DNA of 5,228 nt, taken from positions 18,279-23,506 of the forward strand of contig DHJG01000150.1 of assembly GCA_002404215.1 (NCBI GenBank), written 5' to 3'. Source of the DNA: Desulfosporosinus sp. UBA4726 (GTDB lineage Bacteria > Bacillota > Desulfitobacteriia > Desulfitobacteriales > Desulfitobacteriaceae). The notes under the pieces are model-generated. The model was not told the DNA's origin. It made no database searches and was given only the letters and a program-made list of their open reading frames with translations. Made by a program: the position numbers and the translations under genes. Shown piece by piece: positions 5,119 to 5,228 of this stretch; positions within the stretch are counted from its first letter, which is position 1, and each line of letters begins with the position of its first letter.

Positions 5119-5228
5119 ATGAAAAGGAAAAAGTGGGAGATCTATTTAGTGCTGGGATTGTGTATTGCCTCATTTATTGTTTATTTTATAAAGTATCTTA
5201 TTTTCCATGATGAACGGGCTATTTTAAA
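5119..5228 (+). CDS. Membrane protein, N-terminal fragment (unidentified)
   Basis: An open frame starts at the ATG at 5119, preceded by GGAGG (5108-5112) with 6 bases spacing, and runs off the end after 36 full codons. The visible part begins MKRKKWEIYLVLG, a positively charged start followed by a hydrophobic segment (residues about 9-29) that would cross the membrane, with the Lys-rich start inside. FHDERAIL follows the segment. It lies 46 bases after the preceding gene with no terminator seen, so they may be co-transcribed. Too little is visible to name the family. Confidence 0.75.
   Translation, partial: MKRKKWEIYLVLGLCIASFIVYFIKYLIFHDERAIL

Noticed and set aside
4952..5173. 73-residue open frame on the minus strand
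   Set aside because: It covers the end of the 87-residue gene and the start of the membrane protein gene, both of which have good plus-strand signals.

Overview
The window looks like chromosomal DNA from an anaerobic, low-to-mid GC Firmicute. The gene mix, the strong AGGAGG-type ribosome binding sites, the sigma-A-like promoters and the protein styles fit the Desulfitobacterium/Desulfosporosinus group best. That placement is an inference from style, not a search result. No rRNA, tRNA, insertion sequence, CRISPR array or phage gene was seen.

Layout. At 1-698 is the 3' end of sbcC, the ATPase half of the SbcCD nuclease; its start lies outside the window. At 748-1416 is a DTW-domain tRNA-uridine aminocarboxypropyltransferase (TapT-like), clearly more AT-rich than sbcC. 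An intergenic region of 268 bases follows. It carries a hairpin/T-run terminator and then a CRP/FNR-type palindrome placed at the class II activator distance from a TATAAT box. These sit in front of 1685-2389, a complete di-iron iron-sulfur-cluster repair protein (ScdA/RIC/YtfE). Next are a terminator, a sigma-A promoter and a DinB-fold protein (2516-3019), then another terminator and an RluA-family pseudouridine synthase (3157-4065).

The 348 bases between the pseudouridine synthase and the next plus-strand gene are not empty. They hold a minus-strand gene for a 39-residue basic protein (4178-4297) with its own promoter, ribosome binding site and terminator, and its stop codon lies inside the terminator hairpin. 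Divergent to it is a YgbA-family protein (4414-4728). It is followed by an unrecognised 87-residue protein (4809-5072) and the first 36 codons of a membrane protein that runs off the end (5119-5228).

How the genes fit together. Most are separate transcription units, divided by terminators. Two of them, scdA and ygbA, belong to families tied to nitric oxide damage and recovery, and scdA has an FNR/DNR-like site at the right distance for activation. The window may therefore hold part of a nitrosative-stress response among housekeeping RNA-modification and DNA-repair genes. The most notable new items are the unannotated 39-residue gene and the regulatory geometry upstream of scdA.
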